This document shows positions 1-7,137 of a stretch of DNA of 9,804 nt, piece after piece; positions within the stretch are counted from its first letter, which is position 1, and each line of letters opens with the position of its first letter. Below the pieces are notes generated by a model. That model worked only from the letters and a program-made list of their open reading frames with translations, was not told the origin of the DNA and made no database searches. This DNA is from Actinomycetota bacterium. GTDB taxonomy: Bacteria > Actinomycetota > UBA4738 > HRBIN12. The stretch lies in contig VAYF01000111.1 in the NCBI GenBank assembly GCA_005883885.1, forward strand, positions 1 to 9,804, given 5' to 3'. The position numbers were made by a program, and so were the translations under genes.

Positions 1-1218
1 CTGGCCTTCGACGACGCCGACCTGACGAAGGCGTATCGCCACGCCCAGGACCTCGACGGGCTCGACGAGGTGGTGATCCTGTCGACGTGCAACCGCGTCG
101 AGGCCTACGGCAACGCCCCGAGCTACCACTCGGGGTTCATCGCGCTCAAGCGCGTGCTCGTCGAGACGCGGGGCATCGGATACGAGGAGCTGACCGATCC
201 TCTCTACGCGCACTGGGAGCGCGACGCCACCGATCACCTGTTCTCGGTCGCCGCGGGTCTGGATTCGATGGTCCTCGGCGAGACGCAGATCCAGCGTCAG
301 GTGCGTGAGGCGCTCCGCCGGGCCGAAACCGAGGGTACGGCCGGTCCGACGCTCGACGCCGCGTTCCATGCGGCCGTGCGCGCGGGCCGACGGGTACGGC
401 AGGAGACGGGCCTCGGCGCTGCGCCGGATGCGTACGTCGCGATCGGAACGGACCTGGCGGACGAGGCGCTGGGCGGGATCGCCGGAAGGCGGACGGTCGT
501 GATCGGCGCCGGAGGGATGGCCGAGCTCGCCGTCCACCACCTCCGGGGTCGCGGGGTCGGCCCGGTCCGGGTCCTCAACCGCTCGCTCGAGCATGCGCGC
601 GCCCTCGCGGCGCGCACGGACGCCGACCACGGCGGGCTCGACGCGCTGCCCGAAGCGTTGGAGGAGGCCGACCTCATCGTCTCGGCGACCGGCGCGGCCG
701 GCCACGTGATCGCTCGCGACGACCTGGTGCGGGCGGCGGCCGGCCGCGCCGGTCGCCCCCTCGTGGTGCTCGATCTTGCGGTGCCCCGCGACGTCGAGCC
801 TTCGGCTGCGGAACTCGACGGGGTTCGGGTGATCGACATCCTCACGCTCCGCGAGCGCCTCGGCGATGACTCGCCGCAGACGGTCGCGGACATCGCGCGG
901 GCCCACGCGATCGTCGACGATGAGGTTCGTCGATGGGTGATCCGTCGACGTGGCGACGAGCTCGCGCCCGTGATCAGGGCGCTCCGCAGCCGCGGCGATC
1001 GAGTGGTTCGCGCGGAGCTCGACCGGTGGGCGTCGCGCCTCGCCGAGCTCACGGAGGAGGAGCGCGACGCGGTCGAGGCGATCGCGCGCGGGGTTGCGGC
1101 CAAGCTCCTGCACGATCCGATCGTCGCGATGAAGGAGCGGAACGAACCCGGCACCGACCGAGCGCACGCGAAGCTGCTGGCCGAGCTCTTCGGGCTCGAT
1201 CCCGACGACCAGCGGTGA
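1..1218 (+). CDS. hemA: Glutamyl-tRNA reductase, 5' end outside window
   Basis: This enzyme makes the first committed step of the C5 heme pathway: NADPH-dependent reduction of glutamyl-tRNA(Glu) to glutamate-1-semialdehyde, in the cytosol. The reading frame is open from base 1, so the gene starts upstream; the GTG at 70 is internal. The visible 405 residues hold the catalytic-cysteine motif STCNR (Cys at visible residue 30, bases 88-90), the substrate-recognition block HLFSVAAGLDSMVLGE (about 79-94), RRVRQET, and the Rossmann NADPH site VVIGAGGMAELA followed by VRVLNRS (about 166-194). The C-terminal part is the helical dimerisation region. In the family the Cys lies near residue 50, so roughly 20 residues are missing. 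The stop TGA (1216-1218) overlaps the hemC GTG (1215-1217), giving translational coupling. Family assignment is firm. Confidence 0.96.
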   Translation: MAFDDADLTKAYRHAQDLDGLDEVVILSTCNRVEAYGNAPSYHSGFIALKRVLVETRGIGYEELTDPLYAHWERDATDHLFSVAAGLDSMVLGETQIQRQVREALRRAETEGTAGPTLDAAFHAAVRAGRRVRQETGLGAAPDAYVAIGTDLADEALGGIAGRRTVVIGAGGMAELAVHHLRGRGVGPVRVLNRSLEHARALAARTDADHGGLDALPEALEEADLIVSATGAAGHVIARDDLVRAAAGRAGRPLVVLDLAVPRDVEPSAAELDGVRVIDILTLRERLGDDSPQTVADIARAHAIVDDEVRRWVIRRRGDELAPVIRALRSRGDRVVRAELDRWASRLAELTEEERDAVEAIARGVAAKLLHDPIVAMKERNEPGTDRAHAKLLAELFGLDPDDQR

Positions 1219-2123
1219 GCGCGCTCCGGATCGGGACCCGTCGGTCGGATCTGGCGCTCGCCCAGGCCGGGCAGGTCCGTCTCCTGCTCCAGGCGAAGGG
1301 CATCGACGCCCAGATCGTGGCGATGACGACGGCCGGCGACGAGGGCCAGCCGGTCGATGTGACGACGTCCCCCGCCGGGCTCAAGGGGCTCTTCATCGAC
1401 ACGATCGTCTCCGCGCTCCGTGACGGGGAGATCGACCTGGCGGTGCATTCGGCCAAGGACCTCTCCGCCGAGGAGGAGGACGACCTCGTGATCGGAGCGG
1501 TCCCCGAACGCGCCGATCCACGCGACGTGCTGATCCTGCGCGGGGACCGTGCGCTGGCGGCCGGCATGTGGGTGGGGACGTCATCGGTCCGCCGGCGGGC
1601 GCAGCTCCTGGCGGCGTATCCCGGGGTCGAGGTGGCCCACCTCCGCGGCAACGTACCCACTCGGCTGCGGAAGCTCGACGCCGGCGACGTCGACGCCGTG
1701 GTTCTGGCGGCCGCGGGGCTCGACCGGCTCGGGATCCGTCGTGAGCACACGCACCGTCTGGGGGTCGGCGAGATGCTGCCGGCTCCCGGGCAGGGGTGCC
1801 TCGCTGTGCAATGCAGGGCGGCCAACCGGAAGCTCCGGGCAGCGCTCACCTTGCTCGAGCACCACGCATCCGGTGTCGCGCTCGAGACCGAGCGGGCGCT
1901 CGTGCGCCGGCTCGGGGGCAACTGCGATCTGCCCCTTGGCGCGATCGCCGCTGTACGGGGCGACACGGTCCGTCTTGCGGCGATCGTCGCCTCGCCCGAT
2001 GGGTCCAAGCTCCTGCGCGCCGCCGCCGACGCGTCGCTCCCCGAACGGGCGGCGGGGCTGGTCGCGGATGCCCTCGTGGAGCAGGGCGCCGACGCGATCC
2101 TCGCGTCGGTGCAGGGCACGTGA
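1215..2123 (+). CDS. hemC: Hydroxymethylbilane synthase (porphobilinogen deaminase)
   Basis: HemC polymerises four porphobilinogen molecules into hydroxymethylbilane on a covalently bound dipyrromethane cofactor, in the cytosol. The 302-residue product has the usual length. It opens with LRIGTRRSDLALAQAGQV, then LKGLF (about 56-60), AVHSAKDL with the catalytic Asp at about 82, GTSSVRRRAQL (about 121), LRGNVPTRLRKLD (about 143-155) and LPAPGQGCLAVQCR (about 188-201). The cofactor-attachment cysteine is Cys237 in LGGNCDLPLGA. I chose the GTG at 1215 because the family N-terminus begins right after it and it overlaps the hemA stop as GTGA; the longer frame from 933 only runs antiphase through hemA. 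The stop overlaps the hemD start in the same GTGA manner. Confidence 0.96.
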   Translation: MSALRIGTRRSDLALAQAGQVRLLLQAKGIDAQIVAMTTAGDEGQPVDVTTSPAGLKGLFIDTIVSALRDGEIDLAVHSAKDLSAEEEDDLVIGAVPERADPRDVLILRGDRALAAGMWVGTSSVRRRAQLLAAYPGVEVAHLRGNVPTRLRKLDAGDVDAVVLAAAGLDRLGIRREHTHRLGVGEMLPAPGQGCLAVQCRAANRKLRAALTLLEHHASGVALETERALVRRLGGNCDLPLGAIAAVRGDTVRLAAIVASPDGSKLLRAAADASLPERAAGLVADALVEQGADAILASVQGT

Positions 2124-2866
2124 CCCGCTCACCGCTGGCGGGTAAGACGATCCTCGTCACGCGACCGGTCGAGCGGAGCGTCCGATTGGTCAAGCTCCTT
2201 GACCAACGGGGCGCGCGAGCGATCGTCGCGCCGACGATCACGTTGCGCCCGGTGCGCAGCGCGGCCCTGTCGGCCGCGCTGCGCGACCTGGCCGGCGGCG
2301 GCTACGACTGGGTCGTGCTGACCTCGCCCGCGACGATCGCGACGCTCGCCGACCGCCTCACCGGACCGCGCGAGGTGCGGGCCGCGGTCGCGGCCGTCGG
2401 CGACGGAACGGCCGAGGCGTTCCGTCGCTGGGCTCGTCGTGACCCCGACCTGCGGCCACGGACGTTCACGGTCGCGGCCCTGGGCCGCGCGTTCCCGCGC
2501 GGCGAGGGCCGCGTCCTGTGCCCGCGCGCCGACATCGCACCCGATGGCTTGGAGGCGGCCCTCGCGAAGAAGGGGTGGAGCGCCGAGCGCGTCGACGCGT
2601 ATCGCACGGTCTTCGCACGGAGGCTGCCGGCCGAGGCGACACACGCGCTGGCAGAGGGCGCGGTCGACGCCGTCGCCTTCACGAGCGCCTCGACCGTCCG
2701 TGGATTCGTCGGCGCCCTCGGGGGGGTCCGCGGGCTGCCGAAGGTGGTCTGCATCGGACCGGTGACCGCTGCCGAGGCCCGGACCCACGGGCTCACGGTG
2801 CACGCCGTCGCCGACCCGCACACGACCGACGGGCTCGTGAGCGCCTTGGAGCGCGTCTTCACGTGA
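2120..2866 (+). CDS. hemD: Uroporphyrinogen-III synthase
   Basis: HemD cyclises hydroxymethylbilane with inversion of ring D to give uroporphyrinogen III, the branch point to heme, siroheme and cobalamin. The 248-residue product fits the family. The N-terminal lobe begins KTILVTRPVERS and carries DWVVLTSPATIATL (about 64-77); the other lobe has RVLCPRADIAPDGL, VDAVAFTSASTVRGFV and VCIGPVTAAEARTHGL, ending with the HTTDGLVSALERVF helix. HemD is poorly conserved in sequence, so position after hemC adds weight. The GTG start at 2120 overlaps the hemC stop by 4 bp. The last 8 bp overlap the 3' end of the convergent delta-60 gene. A perfect inverted repeat (2186-2206) lies early in the gene. Confidence 0.93.
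   Translation: MTRSPLAGKTILVTRPVERSVRLVKLLDQRGARAIVAPTITLRPVRSAALSAALRDLAGGGYDWVVLTSPATIATLADRLTGPREVRAAVAAVGDGTAEAFRRWARRDPDLRPRTFTVAALGRAFPRGEGRVLCPRADIAPDGLEAALAKKGWSAERVDAYRTVFARRLPAEATHALAEGAVDAVAFTSASTVRGFVGALGGVRGLPKVVCIGPVTAAEARTHGLTVHAVADPHTTDGLVSALERVFT
2186..2206. repeat. Perfect 9-bp inverted repeat within hemD
   Basis: TTGGTCAAG and CTTGACCAA are exact reverse complements separated by CTC. The site lies about 66 nt into hemD and is AT-rich compared with its surroundings. It uses the codons TTG, CTT and CAA, which are uncommon in this window. It could be an RNA hairpin or a dyad protein-binding site; no function is shown. Confidence 0.6.
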
Positions 2867-4598
2867 TGCGGATCTTCGCCGCGACGACGTCCTGCTTCGT
2901 GAAGTCGACCTCCGACGTGCCACCCACCGGGAGCCTGAACACCTTGCCCACCTTCGCGGACGTGCTGACGTGCACGATCAGCTTGATCGTCGCGGACGCG
3001 CCGGGGGCGAGCACCACGTGGAACCCGCCGAACAGGACCCTGCGGGTGACCGGCGCGCCGTTCGCGAAGTACTGCACGCCCACCCCGGGTGCTCCTCCCG
3101 ATCCCTGGATCATGATCGTGTCCACGGTGTTGCCGTCGTTCTGGATCTTGATCGAGAAGCTCGCGGAATGGCCGCGAGCGACCTTCTTGGCGATCGTCTG
3201 CCCGAGTCCGGTGACGTTGTAGCGGCCGTCGCCGACGAACGACCCACCGGAGCGGATCAGCAGGTCGGGTCTCGGCAGGACCGCGGTCGCCTTCGTGCCG
3301 AAACGCGCGGCCGCGACGTCACTTCCGCCGCCGGCGCCCGGCGCGGTTCCGACGGCCACGATCTTCCCGTCGCCCTGGACCGCGACGTCGTTGCCGGCAA
3401 CCGGTGCCCCGTTCCCGGAGCCGGTGCCGAACGGCGCGAACGCCTTCCCATCCCGGCTGAACGTGGTGTCGAGGACGCCCGTCGTCGTGTATCGAGCGAC
3501 CACGATCGTATCCGTGTAGGAGAACTGCGTCTGCTCCACCGCCTCACCGACAGCCACGATCGCGTCGTCCGGTTGCAGGACCAGTCCCCCGTACGCCTGT
3601 CCGAACTGGCCGAGCTTGGTCAGGACCTTCCCGTCGCCGCTGAACGTGGGGTCGAGCGTCCCGTCCGTGTCGTACCGAAGGACGGCGCCCTTCCGGAAGT
3701 TCGAGTTCGCCGCGACGACGATCTTCCCGTCGGTCTGGATCGCCACGTCGGTCCCCTCGTCCGGACCGGCACCGACGTCGGTCGTCACCTTCCCCGAGGC
3801 CGCGGCGCCGAAGGTCGTATCCAGGGAACCGCTCGAGTCGTACCGGACCAGCTCCACGTTCTCGTTCGAGCTGCTGACCTGTGTTCCGGCGAGAACGATC
3901 GATCCGTCGCCCTGGAGCGCGATCCCCTCGGCGAACCCCCCTCCGGTTCCGACGATCGTCGTCTGGATCCCGTCCCCACCGCCGAAGGTTGCGTCGGGCA
4001 CACCGCTCGAGTCGTAGCGCACGACGAGGTATTCGCCCTTGACGCCGTCGGGCGTCATCGTCCCGCCGGCGAGGATCGCGTCGTCGGGTTGAACGACGAG
4101 GTCCGTGAACAGCGCGCCCTGCCCCACGGTCGTCAGCGCGATGCCGTCGCCGCCGCCGAACGTCGGATCGAGCGTACCGGTCGTGTCGTAACGCAGCAGC
4201 GCGGCCTCGAGCGTGCCGTCGGCGAACCCGCCGACGAGGATCTTCTGATCGGTCAGGATCGCGACGGCGAACGCGGCATCATCGCCCGAGACATCCGTGA
4301 TGACCTTGCCGTCGCCCCCACCGAACGTGCTGTCCAGCGAGCCATCGGTGTTGTAGCGAACGAGGGCGATATCCGTGCCGCCGTGCGCGGTGCCCGCGAC
4401 GACGATCTTGCCGTCGGCCTGGACGGCGACCGCTTCGCCGGTGTCGTCGCCGCCGACGTTCGTGAGGACCTTGCCGTCGCCGCCGAACGTCCGGTCCAGC
4501 CAGCCGGTGGAGACGGCGGCTGCGGCGGGCGGTACGAGGGTCGAAAGCATCGCGAGCGCGAGCGCGCCGACGGTGGCGGTCCGGAACGAGATCCTCAT
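2859..4598 (-). CDS. Secreted delta-60 repeat protein (seven repeats plus C-terminal domain)
   Basis: The 579-residue product starts MRISFRTATVGALALAML, a Sec-type signal peptide with likely cleavage after PPAAAA near residue 28, so it is probably exported. Residues about 37-435 contain seven tandem copies of the delta-60 repeat (TIGR02608 type), each running TFGGGDGK...DVAVQ.DGKI.VAG....ALVRY...G.LD. Their TFxx blocks recur every 54-62 residues, and such arrays are expected to fold like a beta-propeller. Residues about 444-579 (from PDLLIRSGGSFVGDG) form a separate beta-rich domain with QNDGNTVD and LAPGASATI, resembling CARDB/NEW3-like modules. No LPXTG sorting motif or C-terminal membrane anchor is seen. 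ATG 4598 is chosen for the signal peptide and a GAGGGGG ribosome site 9 nt upstream. The gene sits between hemD and hemB in the opposite direction with its own promoter; ligand and role are unknown. Confidence 0.9.
   Translation of the reverse strand: MRISFRTATVGALALAMLSTLVPPAAAAVSTGWLDRTFGGDGKVLTNVGGDDTGEAVAVQADGKIVVAGTAHGGTDIALVRYNTDGSLDSTFGGGDGKVITDVSGDDAAFAVAILTDQKILVGGFADGTLEAALLRYDTTGTLDPTFGGGDGIALTTVGQGALFTDLVVQPDDAILAGGTMTPDGVKGEYLVVRYDSSGVPDATFGGGDGIQTTIVGTGGGFAEGIALQGDGSIVLAGTQVSSSNENVELVRYDSSGSLDTTFGAAASGKVTTDVGAGPDEGTDVAIQTDGKIVVAANSNFRKGAVLRYDTDGTLDPTFSGDGKVLTKLGQFGQAYGGLVLQPDDAIVAVGEAVEQTQFSYTDTIVVARYTTTGVLDTTFSRDGKAFAPFGTGSGNGAPVAGNDVAVQGDGKIVAVGTAPGAGGGSDVAAARFGTKATAVLPRPDLLIRSGGSFVGDGRYNVTGLGQTIAKKVARGHSASFSIKIQNDGNTVDTIMIQGSGGAPGVGVQYFANGAPVTRRVLFGGFHVVLAPGASATIKLIVHVSTSAKVGKVFRLPVGGTSEVDFTKQDVVAAKIRIT
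3270..4490 (-). repeat. Seven tandem ~162-186 bp repeats encoding delta-60 units
   Basis: The DNA encoding the TFGG(G)DG block recurs near 4490, 4328, 4165, 3988, 3817, 3649 and 3464, giving a coding period of about 162-186 bp. The units are clearly diverged rather than identical, so they look like an old protein repeat and not a recent tandem expansion. Repeat 5 (TFGAAASGK) and repeats 6-7 (TFSGDGK, TFSRDGK) depart most from the consensus. Confidence 0.8.
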
Positions 4599-4607
4599 CA
4601 GGAGCAA

Positions 4608-4614
4608 CCCCCTC
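4608..4614 (-). promoter_or_regulatory. Ribosome binding site of the delta-60 gene
   Basis: GAGGGGG on the minus strand lies 9 nt before ATG 4598. It decides the start within a frame that is open far upstream (to about 5681) because of high GC. Confidence 0.6.
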
Positions 4615-4656
4615 GAACAGGCCGGCGGCCATACGGCAGCGGAAACGATCGGCCCG

Positions 4657-4685
4657 AGCGTAGCCCGGAGGGTGTTGCTTGTCGA
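4657..4685 (-). promoter_or_regulatory. Probable sigma-70-type promoter of the delta-60 gene
   Basis: On the minus strand TCGACA (4685-4680, one mismatch to TTGACA) is separated by exactly 17 bp from TACGCT (4662-4657). The expected transcription start near 4650 would leave a leader of about 50 nt that contains the GAGGGGG site. This is the best -35/-10 pair I see in the window. Not experimentally supported. Confidence 0.5.
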
Positions 4686-4720
4686 TGCGACGACACCGGA
4701 GACCGGCCGCTCGCTGCAGG

Positions 4721-4733
4721 TACGCTTGCCGAG
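4721..4733 (+). promoter_or_regulatory. Possible leaderless promoter (-10 box) of hemB
   Basis: TACGCT (4721-4726) is followed by 7 nt and then the hemB ATG at 4734, the spacing expected when transcription starts at the start codon. No Shine-Dalgarno sequence lies at a normal distance, and no clear -35 is visible. Leaderless mRNAs are common in Actinomycetota; applying that here is inference. Confidence 0.4.
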
Positions 4734-5711
4734 ATGAGCTTCCCCGAGCATCGAGCGCGCCGCCTCCGAAGGACCCCGGCCCTGCGCGAGCTCGTCCGGG
4801 AGACCGAGGTTCGTCCCTCCGACCTCATCGCACCGCTGTTCGTGAAGGAAGGGCTCGAGGAGCCGGCGCCGATCTCCTCGATGCCCGGACACGCCCAGCA
4901 CACGATCGAATCGCTGCGCAAGGAGGCGGCCGAGATCCGTCAACATGGGGTCCTCGCGTTCGTCCTGTTCGGGGTCCCGGCGCGCAAGGACGCGGAGGGA
5001 TCGGAGGCGTGGAACCCCGACGGCATCGGCCAGCGCGCGGTCGCGGCCCTCCGCGCGGACTTCGGCGACGACGCCGTCGTGATCGCGGATCTCTGCCTGG
5101 ACGAGTACACCGACCACGGACACTGCGGCGTCCTGAACGAACGCAACGAGGTCGACAACGATCGAACGCTCGAGCGGTACCGGTGGATCGCGAGGGCGCA
5201 GGCCGACGCCGGGGCGCATGTGGTCGCGCCGAGCGGGATGATGGACGGTCAGGTCGCGGCGATCCGTGGCGCCCTGGATCCAGCCGGCCATACCGACGTC
5301 GCGATCCTGGCGTACGCCGCGAAGTTCGCGTCGGCGTTCTACGGGCCGTTCCGGGAGGCGGCCGAGGGCGCGCCGCGCTTCGGCGACAGGACCGCCTACC
5401 AGGAGGACCCCGCGAACGCCGACGAGGCGCTCCGCGAGATCCGTGCCGACATCGACGAGGGGGCGGACATCGTGATGATCAAGCCGGCGCTGCCGTACCT
5501 CGATATCGTCCGCGCGGCGAAGGACGCGACGCGGATGCCGGTGGCGGCCTACAACGTGAGCGGCGAGTACGCGATGCTCAAGGCGGCGGCGCAGAACGGC
5601 TGGCTCGACGAACGTCGCGCCGTGCTCGAGGTGCTGACGTCGATCCGTCGTGCGGGAGCCGACATGATCCTCACGTACCACGCGAAGGACGCCGCCGACT
5701 GGCTGCGGTGA
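4734..5711 (+). CDS. hemB: Delta-aminolevulinic acid dehydratase (porphobilinogen synthase)
   Basis: HemB condenses two 5-aminolevulinate molecules to porphobilinogen in the cytosol. The 325-residue product matches the family length. Both substrate-binding lysines are present: Lys197 in AYAAKFASAFYGPF and the Schiff-base Lys250 in MIKPALPYLD. The metal site reads DLCLDEYTDHGHCG (119-132): the first and third zinc-ligand positions are Cys121 and Cys131, but the middle one is Asp123, as also seen in other actinobacterial HemBs. The R-T-AYQEDPANADEA segment (219-232) corresponds to the region of the allosteric Mg site in related enzymes. ATG 4734 is chosen because the family N-terminus (FPEHRARRLRRTPALRELV) begins there; the frame is open back to 2970 only because of high GC. 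It ends 9 bp from the convergent amidase gene. Confidence 0.96.
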   Translation: MSFPEHRARRLRRTPALRELVRETEVRPSDLIAPLFVKEGLEEPAPISSMPGHAQHTIESLRKEAAEIRQHGVLAFVLFGVPARKDAEGSEAWNPDGIGQRAVAALRADFGDDAVVIADLCLDEYTDHGHCGVLNERNEVDNDRTLERYRWIARAQADAGAHVVAPSGMMDGQVAAIRGALDPAGHTDVAILAYAAKFASAFYGPFREAAEGAPRFGDRTAYQEDPANADEALREIRADIDEGADIVMIKPALPYLDIVRAAKDATRMPVAAYNVSGEYAMLKAAAQNGWLDERRAVLEVLTSIRRAGADMILTYHAKDAADWLR

Positions 5712-5720
5712 GGCCGGTCC

Positions 5721-7124
5721 TCACACGGCGAGCGGTTCGTACCCGGGCGGCAGCGGCGCCGGTCCGTCCGCCTCCTCCCAGCGATCGGCGATCCAGAGCA
5801 AGAGATCGTCGCGGAACCGAGGCGCCGTCACCTGCAGCCCGAACGGGACCCCGCTCGCGAACGCACCGGCGGGCAGGCTGAGGGCGGGGAGCCCCGTGAG
5901 GTTCTGCATCGTCGTCACGTAGAGGGCGGGATCGGAACCGCCGCCGCCGGCCGGTCCCTCTGCCGGGATCGCATCGGCCGCCATCACCGGTGAGAGGATC
6001 ACGCCGTCCGCCCCGAGGAGCTCGTCGAGGGTGCGGACGTACTCGAACCGGTGTCGCCGCGCTGCGAGGTATTCCTCGATGCCCACGTGCGCGCCGTGCT
6101 CGAGGAACGACCGCGCGGACGGGGAGAGCTCGTGGGCGTGTTCCTCGAGCCAGGCGCGTCCGAACAGGTGCACGTGCTCGCACGCGCAGACGGTCACCCA
6201 TTCCTGATCGATCTTCCGGTCGCCGACGAGCTCGGTGGGGGTGATCGGCCGCGGAGTGACACCGAGGACCTCCTCGAACCGTGCGAGCGCGATCCGGAAC
6301 GGCTCGGCGGCCTCCGATGGGAGCGGTCCCATGTCCTCCCACCGCTCGGTCGCGAAGACCGTCCCGAGGCTCGGCGTGTCCGAGCGCGGATCGACGGCGC
6401 GCGTCGTCGGGTCCCCGGGCGTGGGACCCGCGAGGACCTCCAGGAGCAGGCGGAGGTCGTCCGCCCGGAGCGCGAGCGGCCCATCGGTGGAGTAGTCGAT
6501 CCAATCGGGGACCGGGTCACGACCGATCACGCCGTTCGTCGGCTTCAGCCCGTAGAGGCCGCAGTAGGAGGCGGGGATGCGGATGGATCCCCCGCCGTCG
6601 GTGGCGGTGGCGATCGCGGCCATCCCGGCCGCGATCGCCACCGCCGAGCCGCCCGAGGATCCGCCGCACGTGCGCTCGCGGTTCCACGGGTTGCGCGTGG
6701 GCCCGAACAGGAGGTTGGAGGTGAAGCCCTCCGCCGCGAACTCCGGCAGGTTGGTCTTGCCGACCACGATGGCGCCCGCGGCGCGGAGCCGAGCGACGAC
6801 GAGCGCGTCGCTCCGGGCCGCGGGCGCCCCGGCGAACACCCGCGATCCGAACGTCGTCCGCATCCCCGCGACATCGGTCATGTCTTTCACCAGGAGCGGC
6901 AGCCCCGCGAGCGCCCCGGTCTCGGCACCGCCGGCGATCGCGGCGTCCAGCCCGCGCGCGTCCTCGAGTGCTTCGTCGGCGCGGAGCGCCACGACCGCGC
7001 CGAGGTCGGGGTCGAGCGCATCGATCCGGCGGAGCGACTCGGCGACGAGCTCGCGCGCACCCGCGCGGCGCTCACGCACGGCCGCGGCCAGATCGCGGAG
7101 CCCCATCTTTCGGTGGTGGGCCAT
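5721..7124 (-). CDS. Amidase signature (AS) family amidohydrolase
   Basis: The 467-residue product carries the full Ser-cisSer-Lys triad of amidase-signature enzymes: Lys80 in LPLLVKDMTDVAG, Ser156 in the Gly/Ser-rich CGGSSGGSAVAIAAG, and Ser180 in DGGGSIRIPASYCGLYGLKP. These spacings (76 and 24 residues) fit the family. There is no signal peptide or membrane segment, so it is probably cytosolic. The family hydrolyses diverse carboxamides; the substrate here cannot be read from sequence. The gene could also be labelled GatA-like, but no gatB or gatC is adjacent and the C-terminal half is not GatA-like by eye, so a general amidase is more likely. Start ATG 7124 is supported by GGAGGT 6 nt upstream; Met7 is a weaker alternative. 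It begins 13 bp after the stop of the upstream membrane-protein gene, implying an operon. Confidence 0.9.
   Translation of the reverse strand: MAHHRKMGLRDLAAAVRERRAGARELVAESLRRIDALDPDLGAVVALRADEALEDARGLDAAIAGGAETGALAGLPLLVKDMTDVAGMRTTFGSRVFAGAPAARSDALVVARLRAAGAIVVGKTNLPEFAAEGFTSNLLFGPTRNPWNRERTCGGSSGGSAVAIAAGMAAIATATDGGGSIRIPASYCGLYGLKPTNGVIGRDPVPDWIDYSTDGPLALRADDLRLLLEVLAGPTPGDPTTRAVDPRSDTPSLGTVFATERWEDMGPLPSEAAEPFRIALARFEEVLGVTPRPITPTELVGDRKIDQEWVTVCACEHVHLFGRAWLEEHAHELSPSARSFLEHGAHVGIEEYLAARRHRFEYVRTLDELLGADGVILSPVMAADAIPAEGPAGGGGSDPALYVTTMQNLTGLPALSLPAGAFASGVPFGLQVTAPRFRDDLLLWIADRWEEADGPAPLPPGYEPLAV
6603..6645. repeat. Perfect 19-bp inverted repeat within the amidase gene
   Basis: Arms 6603-6621 and 6627-6645 are exact reverse complements around a 5-nt loop (ATCCC). 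Each arm contains GCGATCGC. It overlaps the codons just after the GGSSGG catalytic motif, which encode an Ala/Ile/Val-rich stretch with a roughly symmetric residue order. It may be a by-product of codon bias, or a real structured element. Confidence 0.6.
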
Positions 7125-7130
7125 CGATGG

Positions 7131-7136
7131 ACCTCC
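7131..7136 (-). promoter_or_regulatory. Ribosome binding site of the amidase gene
   Basis: A full GGAGGT on the minus strand lies 6 nt before ATG 7124 and within the 13-bp gap after the upstream gene's stop. It selects ATG 7124 over Met7 and supports co-transcription with re-initiation. Confidence 0.75.
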
Positions 7137-7137
7137 G

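Noticed and set aside
297..1448. 383-residue minus-strand ORF across hemA and hemC
   Set aside because: Ser/Arg/Ala-rich low-complexity translation typical of an antisense frame of GC-rich genes; both + strand genes are unambiguous.
3270..4490. CRISPR-like or satellite DNA repeat
   Set aside because: The period is about 162-186 bp, units are diverged, and they follow a protein repeat in frame.
2970..4733. Open + strand frame antisense to the delta-60 gene and continuous with hemB
   Set aside because: It gives an Arg/Asp-rich translation without family motifs, and hemB homology begins only at 4734. The minus-strand frame has a signal peptide and clear repeats, so the open frame is a high-GC by-product.
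4599..5681. N-terminal extension of the delta-60 frame antisense to hemB
   Set aside because: The signal peptide and ribosome site fix the start at 4598; the extension is antisense to conserved hemB codons.
6611..6638. HIP1 octamers (GCGATCGC) as a cyanobacterial signature
   Set aside because: Two copies fall in Ala-Ile codons of a GC-rich gene; the rest of the window does not look cyanobacterial.
5721..7124. Glutamyl-tRNA amidotransferase subunit GatA
   Set aside because: The amidase signature is shared, but gatB and gatC are not adjacent and the C-terminal half does not look like GatA.
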